From contig CM055081.1 in NCBI GenBank assembly GCA_029204045.2, positions 1,717,765-1,781,764 of the forward strand: a DNA stretch of 64,000 bases, read 5' to 3'. The notes beneath the pieces were generated by a model. The model was not told the origin of the DNA, searched no databases, and was given only the letters and a program-made list of their open reading frames with translations. This document shows, in pieces, positions 36,100 to 48,900 of the stretch. This DNA is from Tillandsia leiboldiana (Eukaryota; Streptophyta; Magnoliopsida; Poales; Bromeliaceae). Position 1 is the stretch's first letter. The number at the start of each line of letters is the position of its first letter. The position numbers and the translations under genes are program-made.

Positions 36100-37075
36100 C
36101 TTCCGGCCCCCCTCCGGCAACCCTCTCCCCTGTGCGGCCCCTCCGCGGCACCCCTCTCCCCTCTGCGGCCCCTCTGCTTTCCCCTCTCCGCGCCGCGGCC
36201 CCTCTGCGGCAACCCACTTCGCGCCGCGATCCCCTCTCCGGCCCCTCTCCGCGCCGCGCCTCTCTGCGGCCCCTCTGCGGCAACCTCTCCGCGCCGCGCC
36301 CCTTTGCGGCCCCTCTGCGGCAACCCTCCCCGCTGCCGCCCCTCTGTGGCCACCTCACCGCGCCGCGGCCCCTCTGCGGCAACCCACTTCGCGCAGCGTC
36401 CCCTCTCCGGCCCCTCTCCGCGCCGCGCCCCTCTGCGGCCCCTCTGCGGCAACCCACTTCGCGCCGCGTCCCCTCTCCGGCCCCTCTCCGCGCCGCGCCC
36501 CTCTGCGGCCCCTCTGCGGCAACCCACTTCGCTCCGCGTCCCCTCTTTGGCCCCTCTCCGCGCCGCGTCCCTCTGCGGCCCCTATGCGGCAACCCACTTC
36601 GCGCCGCGTCCCCTCTCCGGCCCCTCTCCGCGCCGCGCCCCTCTGCGGCCCCTCTGCGGCAACCTCTCCGCGCCGCGCCTCTTTGCGGCCCCTCTGCGGC
36701 AACCTCTCCGCCGCGGCGCCTCTGCGGCAACCTAGCCGCGCCGCGCTCCTTTGCGGCCCCTCTCCGGCCCCTCTCCGCGCCGCGCCCCTCTGCGGCCCCT
36801 CTGCGGCAACCTCTCCGCGCCGCTCCCCTTTGCGGCCCCTCTGCGGCAACCTCTCCGCCGCGGCGCCTCTGCGGCAACCTAGCCGCGCCGCGCTCCTTTG
36901 CGGCCCCTCTGCGGCAACCTCTCCGCCGCGGTCCCTCTGCGGGAACCTATCCGCGCCGCGCCCCTTTGCGGCCCCTCTGCGGCAACCTCTCTGCCGCGGC
37001 CCCTCTGCGGCAACCTCTCCGCTGCGGCCCCTCTGCGTCCCCTCTCCGCATCGCCACCCCCTCTGCGGCCCCTCT
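36100..37075. repeat. GC-rich 70-bp minisatellite
   Basis: About 1 kb of tandem CCCCTCTGCGGC-type sequence. The marker word AACCCACTTC recurs at 36,381, 36,451, 36,521 and 36,591, a strict 70-bp period, with an earlier copy at 36,211. Shorter derived units fill the rest. It is strongly CpG-rich in an AT-rich setting. Because it is nearly free of stop codons, long ORFs are open in several frames on both strands; I do not regard them as genes. Confidence 0.92.
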
Positions 37076-37558
37076 TGCTTCTTAACAGGTTCTGAATTTT
37101 TTCACAAAGGTATGCCCTCTATGAGTGCCTTATTCTGTGCTTCGATTCATCCTATTTTCATGTTGATGGCATAATGTGTGCATGTCATTGCCATAATGTG
37201 TGCTGGTTCTCATATTGTTGCCAATTTGTAGTTAGACTTGTTGGCATTGTGTTGCAATGTTGTTGCTAAAATATGTGCTGGATCACCACCTTGTTCGCAT
37301 CATGTTGCCCATTGATTGTGCTGGTTGTTTTACTCTTGCCATCTTGTTGGCGTGCAGGTTGTAACCCTGTTGAGCATAATTGTGTGCTGATGCCTATCAC
37401 CCTATTGCCATATTTAAGTGATGTTTGGGTGTTGGTTGTCACCTTGTTGCCAGCATATGTGATGTTTGTGTGTATGAGACCTATTCCCTGTTGCCATTTT
37501 ATGAGATGTGTGTGTATGCAGCCTATCCCATGTAGCTTCAGATATGGTAAACATATGG

Positions 37559-37935
37559 ACGATGATGACGATTGCCATAGGTATTTGATGGATTGACATG
37601 TATTTAGAATTCACTGCACCCCATACCAATTGGCAATCAATTGAGTCAAAAAATATTTTATATAAATTATAAACAATCGGGTGATAGGCATTATACACAC
37701 GAACAACACATAATTGCAACAGGGTGACAACCAGCACACATTATGGCAACAACCTCGCAATAGGGTCTCCACCAGCACAAAAACTGGGCATACATATATT
37801 AGCGGAAAATTATCTTTGTTGGATAATTGCGAACATTAAGGACGATGATGACGATTGCCATAAGTATCTGATGGACGGCCATTGGCATTAAAAATCCAAT
37901 GCAACCCCATACTATGTGGCAATCAATTGAGTCCA
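37559..37935. repeat. Diverged direct duplication
   Basis: About 95 bp beginning GACGATGATGACGATTGCCATA is present at 37,559-37,650 and again at about 37,840-37,935, both ending GGCAATCAATTGAGTC. Between them, sequence at about 37,678-37,780 is an inverted relative of 37,180-37,440 (words such as GGTGATAGGCAT and CATAATGTGTGCTGGT). Confidence 0.7.
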
Positions 37936-38408
37936 ATACTTAATTACAATTTCCCTCTATTTCTACTTTACTTATTGGTATCATTGTACCTTCAAATACA
38001 TCATATAACTCTTATTCCAGATGCGTCCCGCCAAGAAACACACCAAGCATCAAGCAAGAAAAAGTGTGGCTTTCGACCCACTATCTAATTTCCTAGGCTC
38101 TCACAAGGGTTCTTCTGGGCAGCGTGCCCAACCGCAGACCCGAACCCATAATTGGACTGAGAATATGGATGCAATATTCATGTCTTTGCTCACTGAAGAG
38201 CATACACTAGGGAACTACGTGAATGGGTCGTTCACTACTGTAGCGTGGGTTCGAATCATTGCGGCATTCAATGCTAGGACCAATTTACAACTCACTAAGG
38301 AGCAATTTAAAAATCGGCTAAAAATTTTAAAACGGTCATTCAGTCTTTATAACTATTTAGCCAACAAGAGTGGATGGGGTTGGGATTGTATCCACAATAT
38401 CCCGACAC

Positions 38409-38413
38409 CTGGT
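38409..38413. repeat. Target-site duplication CTGGT (left)
   Basis: The 5-bp CTGGT is repeated at 50,120-50,124 on the far side of the LTR retrotransposon. Confidence 0.95.
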
Positions 38414-39561
38414 TGTCACGCCCCGGGGTCGAAACTGCGACCCGGGCCCGCCAAACAGATCCGCCACCTATGCCAACCCGCATAGGCGAAGCGTCCTACC
38501 TGCAAGAAAAGTACTATAACTAAACAGATATCAGAGCTATAAATGAAAATCTGCTGTAACTAAAATCCATCACTGTACAACTGGAAATGAAACAACACCG
38601 TCTGCCTCCCAAAAATAATAATAATACAATATCCTCAAGTACAAGCTCTAAACTCAACCGGGAGGTAACCCCAAAATATACAACAGTGTACAATCTCTCA
38701 ATACAAAATATCTTCACTACAATAGTCTCTCAAAAGAGGAAAAAGAAACAACTAAACTACAGATGATCTCCTCTGAAGGGTACCGCTACTCTCCAACGCC
38801 GGGTAGGGATCTAGCTCGCGACTCCCTCGCCACGATCAACAACCGCAGAGCCGGCCACACCTGCTAAGACTCTGCACAACCAAAGAGAGGAGAGAAAAAG
38901 GGGGGGAAAACCCCCAAAGGGTGTGAGAACTACTCCAAAAAGGGAGTTCTCAGTGGGTACCACCGCCAGACCCGACGGTCTGCCCACCAAGTCCTCAAGA
39001 GACAAAAACTAACCCAAGTCATAAGACTGAAATGAGTAAGTTGGAGACTATCAACAGCTACCCTGCCCCTAACTAAAGGCTAAAAAGGGGGAGAACCAAA
39101 CAGTGGTATGCAACCACTAGCACATGAAGTGCACCATCGACCCAATCGAGCTGACTGCCACACCTGGTCCAGTCAAACCTGCGCCCACCTACAACCACCT
39201 CCCGCTGACGGGCAGGAATTACGTAGGGTGTCCAAACGGACTAACTCGCTATCGAGTAGAGGATCATGCAGGCTATGGTCAAAATCCACGCTCTCTCTCA
39301 GAACGGATAGAATCATGATGCTCAACCTCTCACACAGCGGTCAAAGTACTCGCAACAACACGGGACCACCGTCAACCAGACGGCTCTCAACAATACAAGC
39401 ACTGATCTAAACTCAACTACCAGTCTGCACTCGGCCCCCAGGCACGAGTGCAACAATAAAAGTATTTGACCGAAATAAACTCAATCGAATGAACCGGTAT
39501 AAAACCCGGTACTGCCTGCTCTGTCACCAATCTCTCGAACTCAGTATATCCACTGTCCAAA

Positions 39562-39645
39562 TGACCGGAACCCAACACGGTCTGACCGGCACCCGACACG
39601 GTCTGACCGGAACCCAACACGGTCTGACCGGAACCCAACACGGTC
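39562..39645. repeat. Four-unit 21-bp tandem repeat in the LTR
   Basis: Four head-to-tail copies of TGACCGGAACCCAACACGGTC, one with two changes. The same array is in the other LTR at 47,122-47,205. Confidence 0.93.
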
Positions 39646-41523
39646 TGAAGCCTACTCCGGAGCGGCACTCGAGGGGAGCTACCCACACGAGTAAAGCATC
39701 TCAGTCATCAACATCAACAGTATCTCGAAACAGCAGGACTTGATCATCAATCAGATCAAAGTGGGAAAACTCAACCACCAAGGAAAGACCCGACCTCAAT
39801 CGGATGCAACTAAACGATAAGTGGGAAACTCCATCCACTAGGGAAAACCGACACCCAAATCTGGTGCATAGAGAAACATCCGGTCAACCGCCCAATATCC
39901 GCGGTTGCCGCAAAGCCCCGCAACTAAACCAACCTGTCCCAGACACGAAGTCCCGACTACACTACCCAGACCCCCTGCTCGAACCCGAGCAACACTGACC
40001 ACCTGACTAACAAGAAGGAGAAGGGAAAAGTATGGTTTCTCCTAAGTCAAGTTCCAATAAGTAGTGCAGCAGTAAAAGATGGCCTAACTACATGACCATA
40101 CAAGCATGCAATGTCCTCAAGGAAATAAAGGGGGTAAAGCATAATAACAGTTCCTTTAGGAATAAGCAACATGCCGGAATCCCAAAACTAGATCTGTCCA
40201 CAACTCAGGGTTCATTAATAGAATGATCATAATAACTCCTCAGAGTACAAATCCGCACATAGCTACGAAATCCTGTCCCAAATCATAATCCAACCACAAG
40301 AAAGGCTATGTGCTAACATGGCATGTTATATAATTTCATAGGGTAACATTATCCTAGGTAAGCTTACACTAGTCATCACATAGATGTCCAAGTCATGCAA
40401 GTCCTCAGTATACCTCATAAATACTATTCTTGCAATCATTTATACCAATATCAATAACAAGCTTACCTACTTACCAATATAAACTATGTACCCTACACAT
40501 GCATGCATCAGTCATAGAGGGGTGACATCCCCACAAGTGGACTTATACTTGCCACCACATAAACATTGCCTTAAACAATTACTGATAATAAGCTCACCCA
40601 CCTGAAGCGCTTAACCCAAGGCAAACCTGAAGTCGGTGAAGTGGGTAGACGCCCGCGGTCCAAAATCTGCCAACAAAACACCCTCGGTACAAGTCGCGCA
40701 AGCCTTGGCTCCAAACAGCTGAAAACACCCCTGAGTACAACAATAAGGCTTAACATTACACTTTTATTCCAAAATTAACCAAACATACACCATCTGAAAA
40801 CCAGTCCCAAAGCCGCGCATATTTCACCTGCTGCAAGTGCCCAGAAAAATCCAATAAAAATACCACAGTAATCCTCACGTCGATACCTTCGAAACGAGTA
40901 CCTGCACGTCCAATTCCGAGCTTCCTACACTGAGAAACAATTCCGACAAGGGAACCACCCCGAATCAAACTACACTCAAAAACTGTAGCAACAATTACTG
41001 TTCACAGATAATCTTCACCTTCGAGAAATATTCAGAAAATTCCAAGAAAATTTGGGCATATTCCTCGTGAAGTGTAGATGCAAATCGCCTCTTGAATCGC
41101 CCCAATCCGATGCCTGTGCGCGAAGATATCACCAAAACACCGCGCCGCTGTCCCAGAACTCCGCCCAGAAAAAGGGGTTACAAGATGATCCGAAAGACCC
41201 ATGAAAAACTCGGAATGGGAAAGACCAGTAAACATGGGAAACATAGCCCTACCTGTCGTGAAGCCAACGGCGCAAGAATCACTGAAAAAGGTGCTCGGGG
41301 TAAGCCGAGGGAGTCCTCGCACCAAAATGCGACGAAGAAGACCACAAACGAACGAGCGTCGCACCGCGCCGTAAAAATAGAAACCTCGATAAGCGTGCCA
41401 CCAAAAATCCCAAAACTTTGCAGAAAGATGCAGCCAAACTAGGGGATCAACTTTGCTGAAGGCACCCCAGCAAGAAGAGGCTCGGAAATGGCGGAAAAAG
41501 GGAGAAGAAGAGAGCTCGGATCG

Positions 41524-41532
41524 CCTTTTATA
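41524..41532 (-). promoter_or_regulatory. TATA box in LTR U3
   Basis: TATAAAAGG on the minus strand, about 1.03 kb from the LTR's 5' edge (42,559). It lies downstream of the G-box cluster in element orientation. A CCAAT motif sits about 300 bp upstream (about 41,833). Confidence 0.7.
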
Positions 41533-41715
41533 GGCTGCAGAAACAAATGGGAAAATACCGGTTATGTCCCAATTTCCGGGCGCATGCCACTTTCGGGCGC
41601 GTACTGTAGCAGCCCGAAAATCCCAAAGGCGCGCACTGTAGCAGCCCGGAAGTCCCCTGGGCCTCCACGTCGCCCGCCAAACAGGCGACAGCCGCACCCG
41701 CCGCACGCGTCGCGC

Positions 41716-42432
41716 CACGTGGCCACCCGCGGACGACGACACGTGGCACGCTCCCCGGTCAACGCCCGCCTGCCGCGCCCACGTGCCCGCCTGACGCCGC
41801 CGCCTGCCACCCTGCCGCGCACAGTAGACCCACCAATAGGAGAACGCCACGTGTCATGCCACTTCCTAGTGAACCCGGTGCACGAAATCATGTGGACTGA
41901 ACCAATGCAAACCTGCCACGTGTCCAAGCCCGGTGCACCGTAAACCCTGAGCCATCCCGAAACTGCGTAGACCAACCACCGTGAACCCACCTCTAGGATG
42001 ATGCCACGTGTCACCCCCGGTCCACCGTGCGCCCCGCACTCCCCCGTAGACCGCGCCCCGCGGACCGGCCCACTCCTGAGCCGCCACGCGTCCAGCCCCC
42101 GGTGCACGCCTGCCGCGTGGACCGGGCGGCCCGCGCCTCCGTCCGCCGCGCTGCCGGCGGCCGCTCCGCCGCCGCCGCCGCCGCCGGAAACACTGTTCCG
42201 GCGTGAACAGTGTCCGGTGCTCAAAAATGACAAGTGGGTAGTCCGTTTTAACCGTTTTCGCGCGCTGAATCCGAATTTGATGTCCATTTCGCCAAATTCC
42301 AACTCCAAAATTTGCCGAAGGCATCCGGAAAGGTAATCCTTGGTCCAAACTTCGCGCGGAGTCCAAATTTAATATCCACTTCGCGCGAAACCACTTCTAA
42401 CGATCCGACGGAGTCCAATGATCACCCACGTG
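41716..42432. promoter_or_regulatory. G-box array in LTR U3
   Basis: Seven CACGTG palindromes start at 41,716, 41,740, 41,780, 41,848, 41,917, 42,005 and 42,427. Several sit in the ABRE-like context CCACGTGTC or CCACGTGGC. They all lie upstream of the minus-strand TATA box. bZIP and bHLH factors bind this motif; activity here is inferred. Confidence 0.75.
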
Positions 42433-42559
42433 ATCCATTAAACACACTGAGCCCAACACTAATGTCCAATTGGGGCACAAATCCCACCGACACGCCACAT
42501 AGGCCTCCGGGAGCTGTAGATGATCCAGTAATCTCGACGTGGGGATCCAGGTCCTCACA

Positions 42560-45500
42560 TCCTCCCCCACTAAGAAAAGTTTCGTCCTCGAAACTAACTC
42601 AAATCCCCCAAGGGTCCCACATACCACGGGTAGGTATCCATCAATAACGCCTCCAGCTCCCGAAACATCGCTCACTCCCCGTGATTACTTCCCAACAACA
42701 ACAACAACAAGTACGGCATGGCCCGACATGCGATTTTCTCATCTCTCGAGCCAGAAATCGCAACGGGCGTCCCTCGTACTCCAACAATCACAGATCTCGG
42801 AAGGGGCAAGTCAATCACGGGCGAGGGATCCAAAAGCAAAACACTCCTGAGCTGAGACGTGAAACAATACAGAGGCCTCCCCTCAAGAGCCGGGGGGAAA
42901 ACAGAATAATCAACAGCGCAACACGCCCCAAACCACCTCCTGGTGTCTATTCAACCAGGATCACCCGAAGTATACCCACAGATTCATCTTATGAGGAAAA
43001 GGATCCAATAAGCTGGGGCCTTCACTCGGTCACTTCCGATCCAAAATCACCCGAGTGGCCTACACAACCACGAGCTACCCTCAAAAGGGATCCTCATGAG
43101 ACACAATCTCAAGCCACGGTTGGACACTCAACAAGCCAACATAACTCCAACAGACCCACGGGTCGAAAAGTTGCCCTGACGGGGACCAAACCGTCAGTGA
43201 ACGGGAGGGAAAACTGGCTCGAAAGGCGATCAAAATGCGGTGGCTCAAACTCGCGGTCAAAAATCCCAAATCAGCAACAACAATCCGCGAAAATCCCACT
43301 CAAGATGCTGAGTAATCAGAACTGATAGCCAAGCAGGCATGGCCTACGCCCAGGTATAACAATCCAAGCTGGAAATAAAGGACGTACTGAAAGGCTCAAC
43401 TGTGGAATCCAAGCTGCCTGCAAAACAGCGGTTCATCTTGCCCCAACTCTCATAGGGTTGGACTAAAGAAGTGTGGACCGAAGATCCACCCACGGTAACT
43501 CTACCGCCGCAATGGGAGGCATCACCAAAACACACAATTCCATCTCCCAACACAGGAAACACTAGCATTGGCGCTAATACCAGTCACATTATCCATTGGC
43601 CATGCCCCCCCCCGGCACCGCCAAGTCTAGAAGCTTCTCACCTCAAGAATGAAAGTTGGTCTCAGTCAACTTGAATAACATCCACTTGGTCGGGTTCCAC
43701 CGCCGTCCCTACGGCTCAAACAAAGCGACCCAAGAAGGTATGCTTCTGCAGCTACCACTTGTACTTCAATAACTTGGCATACCGCTTCATCCACACGGGC
43801 ATGATAACACATCCACAAAGCGCTCCTCGTACTCCAAGTCACTCTGGGAGCAAATCAAAATATCATCGGGAAAACACCACTCCCAGTCCGTCCAAGTACA
43901 ACTGGGACCTACTATTCCTCAGATCTTGAAATCCACAGGGCAATCGTCATTCCATTGGCCTCACTAACAACTCATAATGCCCCCACCGCGTCCAAAACGC
44001 CTCCTAGGCGAAGTCCTCAGCTGTCTAACACCAAGTGGGTACTCGCATCATACACCAACTGCCGGAGTACAACTCCATCATAAGGTCCTAGATACCCTAA
44101 AAGGACCCTCACATTCGTGTATCAACGATGTGGCATCACCACCGTATACCAACGGCGTGGCACTAGGTCAAACAGACCCCTCGATCCATCGGACCCTGCA
44201 ACAGTGCCAAGGCTCTCTCTCAGCTCTACCGGCGATATCCAATGAGGTGCCGTCCAGGGTGGCGCGGTTCCTCGAACCACGTCAAACGCAATCTCTATCT
44301 CCCTAACCGGCGGCATTACCAACGACTAAGGTGAAATCACACCTGGGATCTCATGGGAAGCAGAGATATCCATGAGTCCCGGTGCCGCCGTAAGCACCTC
44401 TCACTCTCCCGCTAAAACCAGAGTGCTCTAACAACCTCAACGAGCAAGCCTCCAATTGCCCGCCTTGCCGAAGATCAAAAGTCCTCTCTTGCCGCAGTCG
44501 AACATCCTGTGGCATAGTGCCCAACAATCTCTAGCATAAGGTCAAAACACCTAATTGCTATAATTTCCAATAATTCTGCCGGTAACTCGCGGTCTCGGCC
44601 GCACTGGACATGATCCAAAAGCCTCCTCCACGTGCACAACAACAACAGGAACCTGTACCTCTAGTGCACGTGGTAACAAATCTGCCTCTAACCCATGTAA
44701 GAGTGGAACATGCTCTAACTCCGACTACCGTGGTGAAATCCCACCTGCGACACTCAATCCACTACCGTGGCACCCTCACACCGGGCGGCACAGATTCATC
44801 CGCTCAAAGCAAGTGGTTGTCGCTCAATCTGCCTGAAAATCAGGGCTATCACTAGGAAGCACGACTTCTGTCTCTGATCACATTGAGGCGACGAACAAAA
44901 TCCTCCGCAGATAACAAATCCACGCCATCGCTGCGCCACTCAAATAAAATACCGACGTCGCCTTCGGGGTCCACCCGACCTCTGACATCTCGGGAATTCG
45001 TCATCCAAGAAAAGAAAATTAGTCATGCCCCTGCCGGCCAATCTGTCCTCCATCATCCGGCGCCAAGCGCCAAAATCCAGAACTCACCTCTGGCGGCAGA
45101 TCTCTGCCCAAAGGAACTGCAATGCCACGCTCCATACAAAATGCCTGCTCCAACGAGGCGTCTAAATCTACAATGGAGGGACTGAATAACAGAAAGGTGT
45201 CCTGGCGCAATCCACTCCCAGTCTCATATATCCTATGCGCCTCGTCCCTAGAATCTGGAGCGCGCAGTTCAACAACTGCATACACTCACAAGCACAGGGA
45301 GGCTCTCAATTAATCACTCCATCACCACCAGCCGCGACTCTGCCTCCAAAGGCTCCAAACTCAATCTTACGAGTCGGGGTGGTTCATCTGCCAAATATGG
45401 CTCAATAAGTCGATCATGTCCTACAGCTCACCAGCTGTCAACCATCCACCCTGCCTCGGTGTCTCGACACTAAACCTTGGCACAGAGGGGGCTACTCAGT

Positions 45501-45973
45501 GCTCCGGCAACTGTGTCACCAAGACCAGCTGCTCCCACAGCCGCTGATAAGCCTCTGACAATCCTGTCATCTGGGTCCGGGGTTCTATGACCTCAATCCA
45601 GGTATCCGGCCCAAAACCAACTGCTCAAGCTCAACCGCTATGACAGGATGCACACGGGTCAAAACCCAGCGTCGGGGAGACACCGCTCGCCACGACGAAA
45701 CAACAAAACAGCACACAACAACACTCGACCCAATCCAGCGAAAGTCTAAAGCATGTCACCCGTTCCACAGCATTATGTTGTCTGCAGCCAACATAATTAC
45801 TTAGGAGAATAAACATGCCAATCACTCCTCCCGTCCCCTGGGAGAGGTATAAAACTCAATCAGGACTCTCGCAAAATCACGACTCTCACAAAGTCAACCA
45901 AGGGTCAAACCATAAGCCTAGGGTTTCTAAGTCCACCATGACCTACAACCTAGGCTCTGATACCACTCTAATC
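42560..45973 (-). other. LTR element interior, non-coding
   Basis: The 3,414-bp interior carries the polypurine tract at the left and the primer-binding site at the right. No frame gives a recognisable retroviral-type domain. A faint GDGIVCFGDASHCG string on the minus strand near 43,530 is the only part resembling an RNase H motif, and it is not followed by family sequence. Confidence 0.7.
45954..45965 (-). other. Primer-binding site (initiator Met-tRNA)
   Basis: The minus strand reads TGGTATCAGAGC, 8 bp inside the 5' LTR (in element orientation). It defines the orientation of the retrotransposon. Confidence 0.9.
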
Positions 45974-48900
45974 TGTCACGCCCCGGGGTCGAAACTGCGA
46001 CCCGGGCCCGCCAAACAGATCCGCCACCTATGCCAACCCGCATAGGCGAAGCGTCCTACCTGCAAGAAAAGTACTATAACTAAACAGATATCAGAGCTAT
46101 AAATGAAAATCTGCTGTAACTAAAATCCATCACTGTACAACTGGAAATGAAACAACACCGTCTGCCTCCCAAAAATAATAATAATACAATATCCTCAAGT
46201 ACAAGCTCTAAACCCAACCGGGAGGTAACCCCAAAATATACAACAGTGTACAGTCTCTCAATACAAAATATCCTCACTACAATAGTCTCTCAAAAGAGGA
46301 AAAAGAAACAACTAAACTACAGATGATCTCCTCTGAAGGGTACCGCTACTCTCCAACGCCGGGTAGGGATCTAGCTCGCGACTCCCTCGCCACGATCAAC
46401 AACCGCAGAGCCGGCCACACCTGCTAAGACTCTGCACAACCAAAGAGAGGAGAGAAAAAGGGGGGGAAAACCCCCAAAGGGTGTGAGAACTACTCCAAAA
46501 AGGGAGTTCTCAGTGGGTACCACCGCCAGACCCGACGGTCTGCCCACCAAGTCCTCAAGAGACAAAAACTAACCCAAGTCATAAGACTGAAATGAGTAAG
46601 TTGGAGACTATCAACAGCTACCCTGCCCCTAACTAAAGGCTAAAAAGGGGGAGAACCAAACAGTGGTATGCAACCACTAGCACATGAAGTGCACCATCGA
46701 CCCAATCGAGCTGACTGCCACACCTGGTCCAGTCAAACCTGCGCCCACCTACAACCACCTCCCGCTGACGGGCAGGAATTACGTAGGGTGTCCAAACGGA
46801 CTAACTCGCTATCGAGTAGAGGATCATGCAGGCTATGGTCAAAATCCACGCTCTCTCTCAGAACGGATAGAATCATGATGCTCAACCTCTCACACAGCGG
46901 TCAAAGTACTCGCAACAACACGGGACCACCGTCAACCAGACGGCTCTCAACAATACAAGCACTGATCTAAACTCAACTACCAGTCTGCACTCGGCCCCCA
47001 GGCACGAGTGTAACAATAAAAGTATTTGACCGAAATAAACTCAATCGAATGAACCGGTATAAAACCCGGTACTGCCTGCTCTGTCACCAATCTCTCGAAC
47101 TCAGTATATCCACTGTCCAAATGACCGGAACCCAACACGGTCTGACCGGCACCCGACACGGTCTGACCGGAACCCAACACGGTCTGACCGGAACCCAACA
47201 CGGTCTGAAGCCTACTCCGGAGCGGCACTCGAGGGGAGCTACCCACACGAGTAAAGCATCTCAGTCATCAACATCAACAGTATCTCGAAACAGCAGGACT
47301 TGATCATCAATCAGATCAAAGTGGGAAAACTCAACCACCAAGGAAAGACCCGACCTCAATCGGATGCAACTAAACGATAAGTGGGAAACTCCATCCACTA
47401 GGGAAAACCGACACCCAAATCTGGTGCATAGAGAAACATCCGGTCAACCGCCCAATATACGCGGTTGCCGCAAAGCCCCGCAACTAAACCAACCTGTCCC
47501 AGACACGAAGTCCCGACTACACTACCCAGACCCCCTGCTCGAACCCGAGCAACACTGACCACCTGACTAACAAGAAGGAGAAGGGAAAAGCATGGTTTCT
47601 CCTAAGTCAAGTTCCAATAAGTAGTGCAGCAGTAAAAGATGGCCTAACTACATGACCATACAAGCATGCAATGTCCTCAAGGAAATAAAGGGGGTAAAGC
47701 ATAATAACAGTTCCTTTAGGAATAAGCAACATGCCGGAATCCCAAAACTAGATCTGTCCACAACTCAGGGTTCATTAATAGAATGATCATAATAACTCCT
47801 CAGAGTACAAATCCGCACATAGCTATGAAATCCTGTCCCAAATCATAATCCAACCACAAGAAAGGCTATGTGCTAACATGGCATGTTATATAATTTCATA
47901 GGGTAACATTATCCTAGGTAAGCTTACACTAGTCATCACATAGATGTCCAAGTCATGCAAGTCCTCAGTATACCTCATAAATACTATTCTTGCAATCATT
48001 TATACCAATATCAATAACAAGCTTACCTACTTACCAATATAAACTATGTACCCTACACATGCATGCATCAGTCATAGAGGGGTGACATCCCCACAAGTGG
48101 ACTTATACTTGCCACCACATAAACATTGCCTTAAACAATTACTGATAATAAGCTCACCCACCTGAAGCGCTTAACCCAAGGCAAACCTGAAGTCGGTGAA
48201 GTGGGTAGACGCCCGCGGTCCAAAATCTGCCAACAAAACACCCTCGGTACAAGTCGCGCAAGCCTTGGCTCCAAACAGCTGAAAACACCCCTGAGTACAA
48301 CAATAAGGCTTAACATTACACTTTTATTCCAAAATTAACCAAACATACACCATCTGAAAACCAGTCCCAAAGCCGCGCATATTTCACCTGCTGCAAGTGC
48401 CCAGAAAAATCCAATAAAAATACCACAGTAATCCTCACGTCGATACCTTCGAAACGAGTACCTGCACGTCCAATTCCGAGCTTCCTACACTGAGAAACAA
48501 TTCCGACAAGGGAACCACCCCGAATCAAACTACACTCAAAAACTGTAGCAACAATTACTGTTCACAGATAATCTTCACCTTCGAGAAATATTCAGAAAAT
48601 TCCAAGAAAATTTGGGCATATTCCTCGTGAAGTGTAGATGCAAATCGCCTCTTGAATCGCCCCAATCCGATGCCTGTGCGCGAAGATATCACCAAAACAC
48701 CGCGCCGCTGTCCCAGAACTCCGCCCAGAAAAAGGGGTTACAAGATGATCCGAAAGACCCATGAAAAACTCGGAATGGGAAAGACCAGTAAACATGGGAA
48801 ACATAGCCCTACCTGTCGTGAAGCCAACGGCGCAAGAATCACTGAAAAAGGTGCTCGGGGTAAGCCGAGGGAGTCCTCGCACCAAAATGCGACGAAGAAG

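Larger units (their letters stand above)
38414..42559 (-). repeat. LTR (3' LTR in element orientation)
   Basis: 4,146-bp long terminal repeat. In element orientation its 5' edge is 42,559. It carries seven CACGTG motifs, a TATA box and a four-unit 21-bp repeat. ORFs predicted in it (for example minus 41,032-41,850) have no recognisable domain. Confidence 0.95.

Noticed and set aside
35930..37174. Long overlapping ORFs over the GC-rich minisatellite (up to 414 codons)
   Set aside because: Low-complexity translations in several frames and both strands; the 70-bp unit changes frame each repeat, and no domain is present.
41032..42366. ORFs of 272, 248 and 166 codons on the minus strand of the LTR (and the same at 48,592-49,926)
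   Set aside because: They overlap each other and the promoter region, have no recognisable domain, and exist only because this part of the LTR is GC-rich.
43344..43568. Possible RNase H motif GDASHCGG in the LTR element interior
   Set aside because: Only a few residues match; neighbouring reverse-transcriptase and integrase motifs are missing, so it cannot support a pol gene.
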